Shown: positions 9,910 through 20,652 of the stretch, one piece after another
How the letters are laid out: every line of letters begins with the position of its first letter
Position numbering within the stretch: the stretch's first letter is position 1
Source of the DNA: Podospora comata
Lineage: Eukaryota > Ascomycota > Sordariomycetes > Sordariales > Podosporaceae
Direction: 5' to 3'
Assembly (NCBI GenBank): GCA_017354895.1
Contig: CP071497.1
Span: forward strand, 3,844,001-3,908,000
Length of the DNA: 64,000 nucleotides
Made by a program: the position numbers and the translations under genes
The notes under the pieces: generated by a model
Databases searched by the model: none
What the model was told of the DNA's origin: nothing
What the model saw: the letters and a program-made list of their open reading frames with translations, nothing else

Positions 9910-12900
9910 CTAAGAACTCCCATTGACCCTCGGCAGCGGGGGCAGCGCCTTATCCAAACTATCCCTACTGATCTGGTTCTTCACATGCCCCTGGTCCAAC
10001 CGGCTCTTTTGGCTCCCCGACACGCTCCTCAACCCGCCACCTTGACCATACCCGCTATCCACGCTGTCTGGCTTCATCATGGTGTGATGCGAGACGCCGC
10101 CATAGCCATGGCCTGTTTTGGGCGGCGTCGGTGGCGGTCTCCCTGAATCGCTGCCCCTACTCCTACCACCCATCAAATGGCTGGTAAAGGTCCCTGTGCG
10201 GAAATTATCACCGTCCTTTGCGGGGGTGGGCGGTCGGTGGTCGTCTTCTTGACTGAGACGACTCGTGTGTGATTTCTGACTGCGGCGGGACTTGGTTGAC
10301 TGGCTTTCAGCCGCTTCCTCTACCACCGGCAGAACTGCTGTGTCTCGACGGTCACCAAGCGGCGGGGACTGATGTTTCCCGCTGCTGGAACCAGGGTTAT
10401 TGGACGGAGAGGCGGTAGTTCGGAGAGTTCGATCAGGTATGTTCTCCTCGCTCGGGCCGCGATGCTCGCTTCTCCTTGCTTGCTCCTCAGCCTTTTGCAT
10501 CGTGACCTCAACCTCGGGAGATCTCATGCCCGACGACGAGGCTCCCGGTGGCGCTGGAGGGAGGTAGCTTGGTACTGGAGGAGCTGCATTCGACGAGCGG
10601 CCCCGGAGACTATTCCAGCTGCCTACCCGTTGTCGTTCCTCCGAGGCGGCAGCAGCTGCTTGGGCCGCGTCTCTTTCTTGAGCTTCTCGCAAAGCCTCCT
10701 CCTGTGACATTGTTACGCCGTTGATAAAGTTGATGAATCTCTCGCCGTACTCATGTGGCGGGAGGGCCGAGATCTGCGTGCGATCGCTCGACAGGCCCTT
10801 CCAAAAGTGCTCGATCTTTTTGATCATGCCGTACTGTAGTCATGTTAGCACACCCCCTCCTTCAGTCTGACGAGAAACTTACGTGAGTGAGACAATCAAT
10901 CACCCCCAGGTAGTAAATCTCATCCCCCGGTGCATTATCCTCATGCGTCGCCCTGAATCCTCCATCATCCTGGTTAAACACAAAGCCGGACTTCTGCCCG
11001 TCCTCAAGCTCATCCGGCATCCGGCTACTAGTTTCGCCCATGGGCACTGGCTTCTCCGTCTGGATCATCTGCCTCAGCTCTCTCGCCTTCCGCTGGTTCT
11101 CCAGCTTTGACGGCGTCCTCATCAGAACCGAGTGAGGGTTCTCATCCTCCGGAACGCCATTGCCCCCCGGGTTGAACACCCGCAACGTCTTATCCCGTAA
11201 GTTTTCCTCGTTCCCTCTCTGAAGATCGTGGATGCCTATCAGCAGCGAGTAGTCCATGATGTGCAGCTTCTGCAACAACCGCACATCCTTCTGCAGTTGC
11301 TCCAAGAACATCTTCTTTTTCTGAATCCCCAGCTCAAGATGTCTCTTCCGCCGCAGCCAGTTCAGATCCTTCAGCGTTGCCCTCGGGTTGTTCGCCAGCT
11401 CCTCCTCCCTGTAGTCTCGCCCAATCGTCGAGCCCTTCAAGTCGAAAGTCTGGTGGATGTCCCGGTGTGGCGGGAACAGGTTGTTCATGACGACAAAGTG
11501 GATCTTCTTGCCGTAGGGCATCTTGACCCGGTGAAGACCGTAAAACTGCGAAAGCAGAGTGTTGGGGTTGTTGGTGACATGCTGGTAGTAATCCTTCAAG
11601 ATCTTCCTGAGAAACTTGTGCTCGGCGTGGTGGATCGTCTTGATGATGTACTTGTAGTCCCGCGAAAAGTAGAAAAAACTTCCGCTCTTGCCCGGCGACC
11701 CAAGCTCTGACAAGATGTACTTACCCGTCAAGGACATGAGATAGTCGGCGGGATCGAGGCGGAACAGTGCTCGCAGGTGGCGGAAGACCCACGGAGCATA
11801 GTCCTTGAACTTGAAGTCGTACTTGGCCGACGGCACCAGTTCGTTTCCGGCACTTTCTGAATGTTAGCTTAGCTTCCTGGAGTTTCTAATCGTTCCACTC
11901 ACATATCGAAAGTAGACTTCTGCTTGACGTCGAAGTCGGCGTCCGTCAGCTGCCGGTCAAGTTTCGCGTTGGTTCTCGACACGGCCACACGGATGCCAGT
12001 CAACATATTGTATGCCGTCACCCAGTTCGCGTGCGTCTCATCCACCTTTGTCCCGACCAGCACCCTGTCATCATCCTCAATTTCCCTCCTTCTTCTCTTG
12101 GTAGCGCGCTTTTGCCTGTACGCTTCGGCCCACCGCATGGCATCTTCATCCGGCATCACTTCATGGTGGGCCTCCGAGTGCAGAGATCTCGTGTTCCTCC
12201 TAGCCAAACTCAACGATGCTCTCCTAACTCCGCCGCCAATGGTGGGCGAGAATCTGCCGCTAGCATAACCTTCGGCCCCATCCCGCGATCCGCGCCCTTG
12301 TGTTACCTTGGGAACCTCGAGTGTGTGACGGTGCTTGATCCCAGGGGCAGGTGGTGGCGGTGGTGCTAGCGGGCCTGAGGCAGTCGGGCCGGGAAATGGA
12401 GGGGAGGAATATCTGTGTGGCGCCTTTTGGTTTTTCGGTTCCGGGCTTAAAGAATCGGACGTCGCGGTCGAGGCGTTGACAGGCAAGGTTGCTACCGACG
12501 ACTCATTGTTATCCTGAACTGTGCGAATGCCCCCTTTACTTATTGGCCGCGTATATGGGTCGGCCTGCGCGGTACCGTTACCGTCGAGTCCTGAACTGAC
12601 AGATATCCACGGAAAGGCCTCTTGCGGGCTCGATGTTGTTGAATCATTCCCCCTTCCATTAGCCTTTAGCGTCCTGTCCACCAACACTGTCGAATTGCCA
12701 TTCGGTAGTGGTTTGCGGCTCGTCGAGTCGATCGTGGTGTTGCCCAATCCGTTCGTCAATCCTCCAGCAGGACTGCCATTTGGCAGCGTGTTCATACTTG
12801 GGGGAGCCTTTTTCGGATATTCCCCATTCACGTCGTGGTTGAGTCGCGTTCGCGGGTCGGCAGAGGCCTCGGAGGTTTGTGAAGAATTAGACGAGTTGTA

Positions 12901-13071
12901 GGAGCTCTCGTCGAAGCTCTCGTTTGATGTGTGCGAGTGTGGCTGTCGCGCAACGTGTACATTGACTTTGCCGGGGTTCGACAGGCCGTACTGGGCGGCT
13001 TGATCGAGGTGCACGAGGCCCGAGGATTGGGAGTCGATTGCCGCACTTCCGTCCGGCAGGAAGGAGGGCAT
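9910..13071 (-). CDS. MSS4: Phosphatidylinositol-4-phosphate 5-kinase
   Basis: Makes PI(4,5)P2 from PI4P at the plasma membrane, controlling actin, endocytosis and polarity. Exons 13071-11903, 11852-10883 and 10833-9910 with introns of 50 and 49 nt give 1020 residues. The first 330 or so residues are disordered and Ser/Asn-rich. The kinase core follows: [34 protein letters not shown], the G-loop [17 protein letters not shown]-lysine region [16 protein letters not shown], and [11 protein letters not shown] and IDCLTHYG. The activation loop [20 protein letters not shown] spans the second intron. After the core comes another disordered region with many SR/PP segments. The annotated stop is TAG at 9912-9910; the frame stays open and coding-looking for 63 further codons (see findings). 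The first intron uses an AAG acceptor; a nearby CAG would break the frame. Confidence 0.93.
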
Positions 13072-15293
13072 CGCGTGTCGGGTCGTGAGATGAGAGGGGG
13101 GGCTTCTGGCTGTTCCAAGATTCGATTGATATTACGGACGGTCGGCAGTGGCGCACATGCTCTCTCACACTCTCTCGATAACTCGATAATACAGACACGG
13201 GGTGATTGGCAAAGGGAAGGGGGCAGGGACAGGACAGCGTCAAACAGGAGAACAAGGAAGTGTAGTCGGAATTGATGATGATGATGATGGATGGGTTCCG
13301 CCGCGTCGGGCTCGATTCGTCGGCTTTGGGATGCGAAATGGAGGGAAGGGCAAAAGCAAGGCCGAGTTGGATTGATTGTGTCGACGGTCGGTTGTGGTTC
13401 AGCTGGTCTGGGCGGGAATCTTTGCTGCGCAGGGGCCGAAAGAACAAGCAGAACGCCGCTTGGCGGTACGGTACGGAGCAACAAAGTATGTACGCTGTCG
13501 CGGCATTCGCTCTCAGGCTGTACTTGTTCTCTTCTGGTCCTCACAGCGTAGGTAGATCAACAAATTGGAAGGATTCATGAATATTTTGATTATGGACAAG
13601 AAGAAAAAGGAAAAAAAAACTCCGTCGGTGCTGTGCTGTGCTGTACTGTGCTGCGCTGTGGTGCTGCGCTGTAGCCAGGCGCAGTGCTCTCGGTTTAGGT
13701 AGTTACCTGTAAAAAGCCCAGGCCACCCCGCCATTTCAAAACTCCAGTGGTCAGCAACAACCCCGTTGCGAGGCGACACGGGACTCGGCGCCGAGACAAA
13801 CGCACCCCGTTGCTTTTGACCTTGCGACGATCACCAGTTTTCAAAGAGTGCATTTCCGCTGGCTTTAGGGAATATTCCGGGATTTTCAAACTCTATGTCT
13901 TCCTTTTCTCCTGATCAGTCTGCCTACATAGAACTGAAATGGCTGGAAAAGAGAGGACATTCCCAGAGCACCATCCGTCTTATCTCTCTCCAAACCTGGT
14001 CGGCCGACCCATTGCCCGACCTTCCGTTCAAAGGTGATCTCCCGTGCTTCGCGTTTTTCACTCTCCCCCCCAAGCAATTACATCATTTCTGTACATACTT
14101 GGTCCCCAAACCAACCGGGCTGCCTCTCGTTTATTTACCACCATCATCAACAAAACAGTGGGTTTTGCCGTGTCAAGTTTGCCCATAAAATCCCACTTGC
14201 TCATTTAAAGCAACGGCTTCCCCTGTCTCTGGCTGTTCCGTCCGTCGGGCCTTCGGCGCCTGAAAAGGAGGCTTGGTCCCTGGCATTCCTGGGTACAGGA
14301 TATATGTACCTAGGCCCAGTGTCGAGACGACTATTCTGTCCGCAGCCCAGCCATACAGAGCCCTTTGTTCCCACATGGCAGATACCAAGACGGAAGACGG
14401 CAACAGCGGCAACAAAATCCTCCTTTTGCACACATTGTCAATCCCTTCTCGCCAAAAAAGTCAGCTGTTTCAAACCCTTCAAAATCATCTGTCATAAGTA
14501 TTCTCTCCTTTCTCAACGGAGTTTCCCGTCAACCCCCTCTGCGCTCTGCAGAAACTGTTCTCGCTTGCCTGTCCCAAATTCCCGGTCGTGCAGCTTGTTA
14601 GCGTCGTCATGGAGGCTGAAGGCGGAGTTTGTAAGATTGCAGAAGGGAGTTTCTATTTCTGGCATGTCAGTCAGCCAGCCCCCCTGAATACTATCGCAGC
14701 CTTGTTTTCTTTTGGGACTTCCAGAAGGTTGCTTGATCAGGCTTATGAAAAGAATGAGACACATCCTGGGTGAAGACAGAAAAGATATAGTATCACAGGT
14801 GTCCCGATTTGCATTCATCTTCACAAAACAATTAGTATAAACTAGCCATCTTTTCAGCCCCTATCGGCCACGGCGTCTACATATATATTTATAACCATCC
14901 ATTGGCTGATTTTCTCACCATCCCTATTCCATCCACAGCATACAAGTCCAAGAATAGTGTCAACTTCAATCATGAATTCAATTTGCGTCTGTCTCACTAG
15001 GTATCTCGTGCTCATGCTCCCAAATCCCGTGCTTTCGCTCGTCATCCCATGCAAAAATGTTGCCAGTTACAATGACAAAAAACCGAAAAAAAAAACCCCA
15101 TCCAATCCAATCAAAAAGAGTCCCGGTGTTCCCATCCATAACATGACCACCACATATTCTCCCATCGCGGGGTATCCGGCCAAAAAGAAACAAAACACAT
15201 CCATACAATGCAACCCAGGATGCAGATGCCAACATGCAGAAAACAAGGTATGCCCATCATCACCCATCATGCCATTCAACTTCGCCCCAACCC
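13072..15293. other. Gene-poor stretch: MSS4 promoter and allantoinase 3' side
   Basis: 2.2 kb with no supported gene. The first several hundred bases are the MSS4 promoter/leader, including an ATG/GAT trinucleotide run at 13273-13292. A degenerate CTGTG repeat lies at 13629-13672. The A-rich part near 15070-15110 and the following A/C-rich stretch resemble the allantoinase 3' UTR. Open frames at 14034-14687 plus show no family features. Confidence 0.55.
13629..13672. repeat. Degenerate CTGTG pentanucleotide repeat
   Basis: Successive gctgtg / gctgta / ctgcg units over about 44 bases upstream of MSS4. Confidence 0.75.
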
Positions 15294-17171
15294 TTAAGCA
15301 GTCCTCCTCTCAACAATCGCCTCCCCCCTCGGCTTCCCCCTGACAAACCCCCCTCCCACGGCACCAAGCTGGAAAACCTTCTCCCCCCTAACCCAACTCT
15401 CCCTCACCCGTCCAACAAACTGCCTCCCCTCCCACGGCGACACCTTATTCTTCCACCTCATCTCCCCGCTCCTCAACACCCACCTCTCCTCGCTATCAAA
15501 CACGCAAAAATCCGCGTCGTGCCCGACCTTGATCGCGCCCTTGCGGTGATACAGCCCCACCTGCTGCGCCGTGGCCTGCGAGCACATCCTTACCATGTCC
15601 ACCAGATCCGGCGCCGGTAACCCGTGAGCGGCTCTGTCAGTGGCGATGGTGTGCAGGATGGGAAGACCAAGGCCGACAGAGGAAATCCCGCCCCAGGCGG
15701 CGAAGAAGTCGCCTTGGTTGGTGTTTGTGATGGGGAGGAGACGTTGTTGGGGGGCGGGGTTGGGGTGGTGGGTTGTGTCGGCGCAGCATGTGGTAGCAGT
15801 GGTGGTGGAAAGGGGGTTGGTGGGCTGCTCCTCGATGGGGGAGGGGGTTTCCGACGCAAGAGTCATCACCACGCCTGAATCCGTCGGCTTCAGCTCTGGC
15901 CGGGAGGAGGCGTGGGAGCAAGACTTGTCGTGGGTTTGATCAGAGGGCAAAGTCATATCAACACCCGAGTCGGAGTGATGCATATTCGGCCTCAGCGAAT
16001 CATCATCCACCGTCTGAAGATGTGGAGGCAGCAGCTTCAGCTCTGGCGTGCAAGGGCTGTGGTCAGAAACAATAGTCTTGATGCACCCCTCCCCTTGCGC
16101 CTCAACAATCTCCTCCCACAGCCGGTCTTGGTTGGTCTGCGACCGGATGGGAGGGCAGCACTTGTGACGGGTGTCGCCGTCTTCAATGTCATCTGCCGCG
16201 AGGCCGAGGTAGTGGAAGCATGTCTCGGCCGTGATGTTGACGCCTTCCTTGCGAGCATTGCGGAGGATGGGGATCGCCTCTACGGCGGAGAGGTGGACGA
16301 TGTGGAGGTGCAGCTTGGGTGCCAGCTCGGCCAGGGAGACGATCTCCTCGATGGCATACGTCTCAAAGGCTGGGGGGCGAGACTCCAAGAAGGTGCTGTA
16401 GCTGAAGAGGTCGCCTTTGGGGGCGAGAGGTGGGTCAGAGATTTGGACGTAATCGCCCACAGACTCGGTGATGGGGGGGAGCATCTCGGCATGGAACATC
16501 AAGGTGGTGGGGGAGTCTTTGAGTGTGGTCATGGCCAAGGCGATGTCTTTGGAGGACACGGCTGGGAATTCATCCACCTGTGATTGGGTTAGCTGACTGA
16601 CTGGATGGCTGGACATAGATCTGATAGGGAATAGGATGGGGTGACTAACACCAGAGTCGATAAGGAAACCCTTGAAGCCACGCACACCAGCCTCGACCAG
16701 CGGGAGCAGCTCGCCTGCGTTGCCGGGGATGACACCTCCGTAGAAGCCGACGTCGACCCAGCATTGGCCCTGGCTAGCACGAAGCTTCTCTTGGAACCCT
16801 GCTAGGGTGGTGGTGGGCGGGATGGCGTTGAGCGGCATGTCGATAACGGTTGTGACACCGCCAGAGGCGGCTGCCTTAGTGCCCGTGTTGAAGCCCTCCC
16901 ACTCGGTACGGCCCGGCTCGTTGAGGTGGACATGGGCGTCTACCAGACCGGGGAGTAGGAACTTGGGGCTGAGGTCATTGTATGTGGTGTTGGGGGGGAA
17001 AGAGCTCCCGGGCAAAACTTCACGGACTACGGAGAGAATCTTGCCGGTCACCGGTGATACAGTGACGGTGGCTGGTGTGAGAAGGAGGGTGTCATCTGGG
17101 AGTGTGATGATGGTGTTTGTCGAGGCCAGCACCACAAGGGGCTGCTCGTTCTGTTGGAGCGTGGTAGCCAT
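15294..17171 (-). CDS. DAL1: Allantoinase
   Basis: Cyclic amidohydrolase converting allantoin to allantoate in purine nitrogen use. Exons 17171-16650 and 16577-15294; the intron 16649-16578 is 72 nt with gttagt and cacag ends, giving 601 residues. Metal ligands fit the family: His80 and His82 in DAHVHLNEPG, the carbamylated lysine Lys167 in RGFKGFLIDSG, His203 in MFHAEM, His269 in HIVHLSA, and Asp346 in VSDHSPC. The intron is a multiple of three and has no stop, so an unspliced message would add 24 residues right after the lysine loop; the spliced join GFLIDSG-VDEFPA matches the family. Residues about 355-462 are a low-complexity insertion between the Asp346 loop and GDFFAAWGGISSVGLG, carrying two copies of a DSGV-MTL motif 30 residues apart. 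Known allantoinases are nearer 450-500 residues. Confidence 0.92.
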   Translation of the reverse strand: MATTLQQNEQPLVVLASTNTIITLPDDTLLLTPATVTVSPVTGKILSVVREVLPGSSFPPNTTYNDLSPKFLLPGLVDAHVHLNEPGRTEWEGFNTGTKAAASGGVTTVIDMPLNAIPPTTTLAGFQEKLRASQGQCWVDVGFYGGVIPGNAGELLPLVEAGVRGFKGFLIDSGVSHPILFPIRSMSSHPVSQLTQSQVDEFPAVSSKDIALAMTTLKDSPTTLMFHAEMLPPITESVGDYVQISDPPLAPKGDLFSYSTFLESRPPAFETYAIEEIVSLAELAPKLHLHIVHLSAVEAIPILRNARKEGVNITAETCFHYLGLAADDIEDGDTRHKCCPPIRSQTNQDRLWEEIVEAQGEGCIKTIVSDHSPCTPELKLLPPHLQTVDDDSLRPNMHHSDSGVDMTLPSDQTHDKSCSHASSRPELKPTDSGVVMTLASETPSPIEEQPTNPLSTTTATTCCADTTHHPNPAPQQRLLPITNTNQGDFFAAWGGISSVGLGLPILHTIATDRAAHGLPAPDLVDMVRMCSQATAQQVGLYHRKGAIKVGHDADFCVFDSEERWVLRSGEMRWKNKVSPWEGRQFVGRVRESWVRGEKVFQLGAVGGGFVRGKPRGEAIVERRTA

Positions 17172-18937
17172 ATTGAAGAGAGAGGTGTGTCGATTTTTCC
17201 CCCAAAGCCACAGCTCGAAGGGGTGAGGGAAGTGAAGTCAGAAAGAGACAGGGGATCAGGATAGGATGATGCTAGGCTATCGGGATCCGGCGATATGGTT
17301 TGGTAGTTTGCAGGATAAGGCGTCTGGGCTTCCTATAAGGGAGGGGAGAGAGTCTTATCTCTGGGTTGCGGGATGGGTGTGCGGCGGTGCGGGACGGTTT
17401 TGATAAGTAGCCGTGAGACGAGTGAGAATAAAGGTTGCACGGCGCAATGTGATCCGTAGGCGAGAATGGGGGGTGTGGTGTGGTGGTAAGCAAGATACAG
17501 GGTCTTGGCCGGTGGGAGCAATCAAAAGATGAGATGTGAAAGTGAAGATAAGATATCGAGTCTCCAACGAGGACAGACACAAACATATATATATATAAAG
17601 AGAGGGAAGGAAAGGGAACTATCCGGCACGGTTTCTTTCCGGCCTTGTTTCTTTGCTTCCTTTTGGCAGGCAGTCAAGGCAATGGCCTCAGCAAAATCCA
17701 CTCCATCCACCTTGAAAACACCGTCAGATTCCGAGAATTCTCCCAGGCATTGGAACGGCTGCCATGATCCAGACCGCCCCCCCTCCCTCCCGGGAGGGAG
17801 ACAGATTCCCATACACCCATATCACTTGTTGCGGTCTCGGAATCGCATTGTCGCATGCAGCAGCACAGGAACGAGGTCATTATCAGAGGATGGCCCACCG
17901 AGCTGATAAGGCGCTTGGTGGATCTCTTTTTAGATGCCAGGACCCTGGCGCCACGACCTTATCTCTGGCAGCTGACTGGCCGTGCTGATTAGATCGGATG
18001 CGGCCGGGCTGTATTGGGTTCACGCCCTGCCGATCAGTGGCTGAAAATGACGGCACGCCCGTCTTTCAGAGCATGGGCCACCCTTCTGGCCCCGCACATT
18101 CTGGACCCCACCGGGGTGCGGCAGGCAGACCTGCTTCCTTTTTTGGCGGGGATCCGAAGCTATCGTGAGAGAGTTCACGCTTGTGAGTTTTGATCGAGTA
18201 ACGATCGAGTAAGCTTCTAGAAGGATGCGGATCTGATTCGCTGGACCGGTCTTTAAGCACTTTTCTCTCCCTTTTTTGTCTGTCCGGCATCGTCCGTATG
18301 GTCTTCGTATCTGGCTCAGGATGATATCCCTCACCAATGAACGAACCTGGAAGTTGCTCACCTCACCTCGGCCTCGCTCTCCGGCCATACCATCCCCGCA
18401 ACGCCCCCCAACCTTTCTTTGTTCGAGCCCCGAGGTGAAGTCATCTCGGTTTGCTGTCTCCAGGTCTGGCCTGTCTGCTTGTTGTTTTCTCGCCAGTTCT
18501 TTCGCCCATCAGAGAATTGTTGAATATCAGGCGGTGTAGCTGCTGACCAGACCCAGCCAAATATGGTCACGATGGCGATACCGATAGTGTTTCCAGAACC
18601 ACTCGGCACGCCACGTATCCATCATCGATGTGTCATATTAAGTCCGATTCAAGCCAGAAAGCTCTGCAAGCTCTGGTGTTCTCTTTTTTCATGCTTTAAG
18701 CTTTTCGACCTCGCTGACTCGGCAATGGTTCCGCGGACCGAGCACATCATCACCGGCAGCGGCCTGCTGGGTTGTTTCTTTTGAGGCTAGCCCAGCGGCT
18801 GTCACCGGTCCTTCCAAGAAACACCAAGCACCCGCAGCTCGCCTACGACGTTTACATTTGTCATAATTGAACGGTTTGGCCTCTGGGGTGCAGCGGGTTT
18901 ACCGGGATGTGGAGCGGTTCTGGAGCAGGTCTGCGTC

Positions 18938-18984
18938 GTCGTGGTGGTGGTGGTGGTAGTGGTGGTGGTGGTAGTGGTGGTGAT
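18938..18984. repeat. GGT/GTGGTA trinucleotide microsatellite
   Basis: Runs of GTG interrupted twice by TAG over about 47 bases. Confidence 0.9.
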
Positions 18985-19200
18985 GGACTGCCGGACAGGG
19001 CATTGTGTGTGGCTTGTGGATGCTACCGTACCTTATGTTCCGGAGGACCCTGAGTGGCAAAGCTTTTCTCCGAGAAAACTCCCGGTGAGTCCGGCCGAGA
19101 TTGTCGGTGCCGCTCCGGAGCCGAGGTGCTTGGGCATTGCTTGTCTTGATCCGTGTCTGAGTGATGTGTAAGTTGGCGATGGCTTCATTCAGTCATATCA

Positions 19201-19740
19201 TTCTTCGGCGTACTTGGGTGAGAATTAGAAAATGTGTTGGTAGAAAGCTCAGCATGGTTGGAATATCAATGACGCTAAAGCCCCAGAAGATAGCAAATAG
19301 CTTTTTCAAGTTGTCTCAAAGGCATGTACTTTTTCCAAGGCCATCTTTCATCAAGGCCTATCGTCCATGTCAGAAGTTCTACCATCTTCTTACAGGACCT
19401 ATACATCATCCTGAAAGGATTCCTGGCTACTATCTTGAGGTCTGCCCAAGATCTTATTGTTCTAGTCTGACAGAAGGTCTGAAGGCATGTCAAAGTTGTT
19501 TCCCAGGTACCCACATTTTCATTTCTGAGCTAACTACATCTGTAGCTCAATGGGAGACACTGAAGGCTTAGAGAATCATTCATTGACGACTCTAAAGGTG
19601 CTTCCAAATCAGAGATGGACATCCTTCTTGATTTCCTGTTTGCGGTGATAATTCACCATATAAGGGGCTTCTTGAAGGCTCTCTTTGATGAAGCTAAGGG
19701 TCATTTTACTTTCTTCTTATAACGTCCAGACATTCTACTT
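19201..19740. other. CpG-depleted, AT-richer segment
   Basis: I count seven CG dinucleotides in these 540 bases and none between about 19364 and 19586; GC is about 42% over 19201-19440. This is unlike the flanks and could be an old mutated repeat, but no transposon homology is visible. Confidence 0.4.
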
Positions 19741-19794
19741 GCTGGCTAATCTCATTGTGCCCAGGTAGCTGGCCAGCTCAGACTTCGCTCTCGA

Positions 19795-19961
19795 GAGCAG
19801 ACACAATAGCAATTCGCACAGCTTGCTCCCGCCTCGCAACGATGGAGTTATCTCTGCCTCCGCCTGTTCAGATGCTACTGGGGAGCACACACAATAGCAC
19901 ATTTCCACAGATTGCTCCTGTCTCACGTCAACAAAAGCTCTATCTGTTTCCGCCTGTTAGA
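19795..19961 (+). repeat. Imperfect tandem duplication, unit about 88-90 bp
   Basis: Unit 1 (19795-19871) and unit 2 (19883-19961) share in order: gagca-acacaatagc, cacag-ttgctcc, tctcgc/tctcac, and tctg then tccgcctgtt. Several differences are C to T changes. The pair lies about 700 bases before the ATG at 20653. Confidence 0.65.
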
Positions 19962-20578
19962 AGTCCAAGAGCCTTGCGACTTCATCCCATCTATTCACTT
20001 GTTCACTTGCTCCTGGGCGGGTACCTGGAAGTGGACGGAAAAGCCACCGTCCCATCTGTCCCCGGCGTCAAACCCTATTTATTGCCCGTTGCTTCGTTTT
20101 TTGCTCTGTCATCTCCTCCTCTCACACAACAAACGGCCAACGGCAGAATACCTCCAACTGCAGGTATTCCCAGTCACAACCTCGAGTTTCCGCTACTGAT
20201 CTGCCAAACCGCTTGGTGCCAACCTACCAGTTCAAGAAACTACAAATTTGGAACAGCACCGCACAACAAAGGTACGTGCAAATATTCACCACTCTCCAGA
20301 GTTCCGACTCCAACAACTGTACGACCCGTTCGGCTCTCTGGCACCTTCGTCCCAAGATCCAGGCCGCCCTCCCTGCCCCCTCTCACATATGCCCTCCTTT
20401 TCCCAACCATTACCCATGGCGCAGTCATCCAACTGATTCGAGTGGCTAATAGCCTTTAGGCAGACGATCATTGGAACTGCTCACCCACATTCAAGGGACT
20501 GGAGCCAACTAGCAACAACCGAGATCGACTTATTTACTGACTCAGTCGTAATCAGCCATCCAGTAGAAATCAAGACCT

Positions 20579-20644
20579 GTAAGTGATTGTCGACATTACT
20601 GTTTTTAATTGCATTTGGAGCGGCTTGCTAACATTGTTCGACAG
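20579..20644 (+). other. Probable 5' UTR intron of the Cys/His-repeat gene
   Basis: A donor gtaagt at 20579 and acceptor ttcgacag ending at 20644 frame a 66-nt intron that stops eight bases before the ATG. Confidence 0.55.
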
Positions 20645-20652
20645 CTCCAATC

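Larger units (their letters stand above)
17172..20578. other. Gene-poor 3.4 kb stretch
   Basis: Lies between the divergent allantoinase gene and the Cys/His-repeat gene. No gene supported. Contents: allantoinase promoter; a GGT-type microsatellite (18938-18984); an AT-richer, CpG-poor segment (about 19201-19740); and an imperfect tandem duplication (19795-19961). The last part is the promoter/leader of the next gene and is C/T-rich. Confidence 0.6.
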
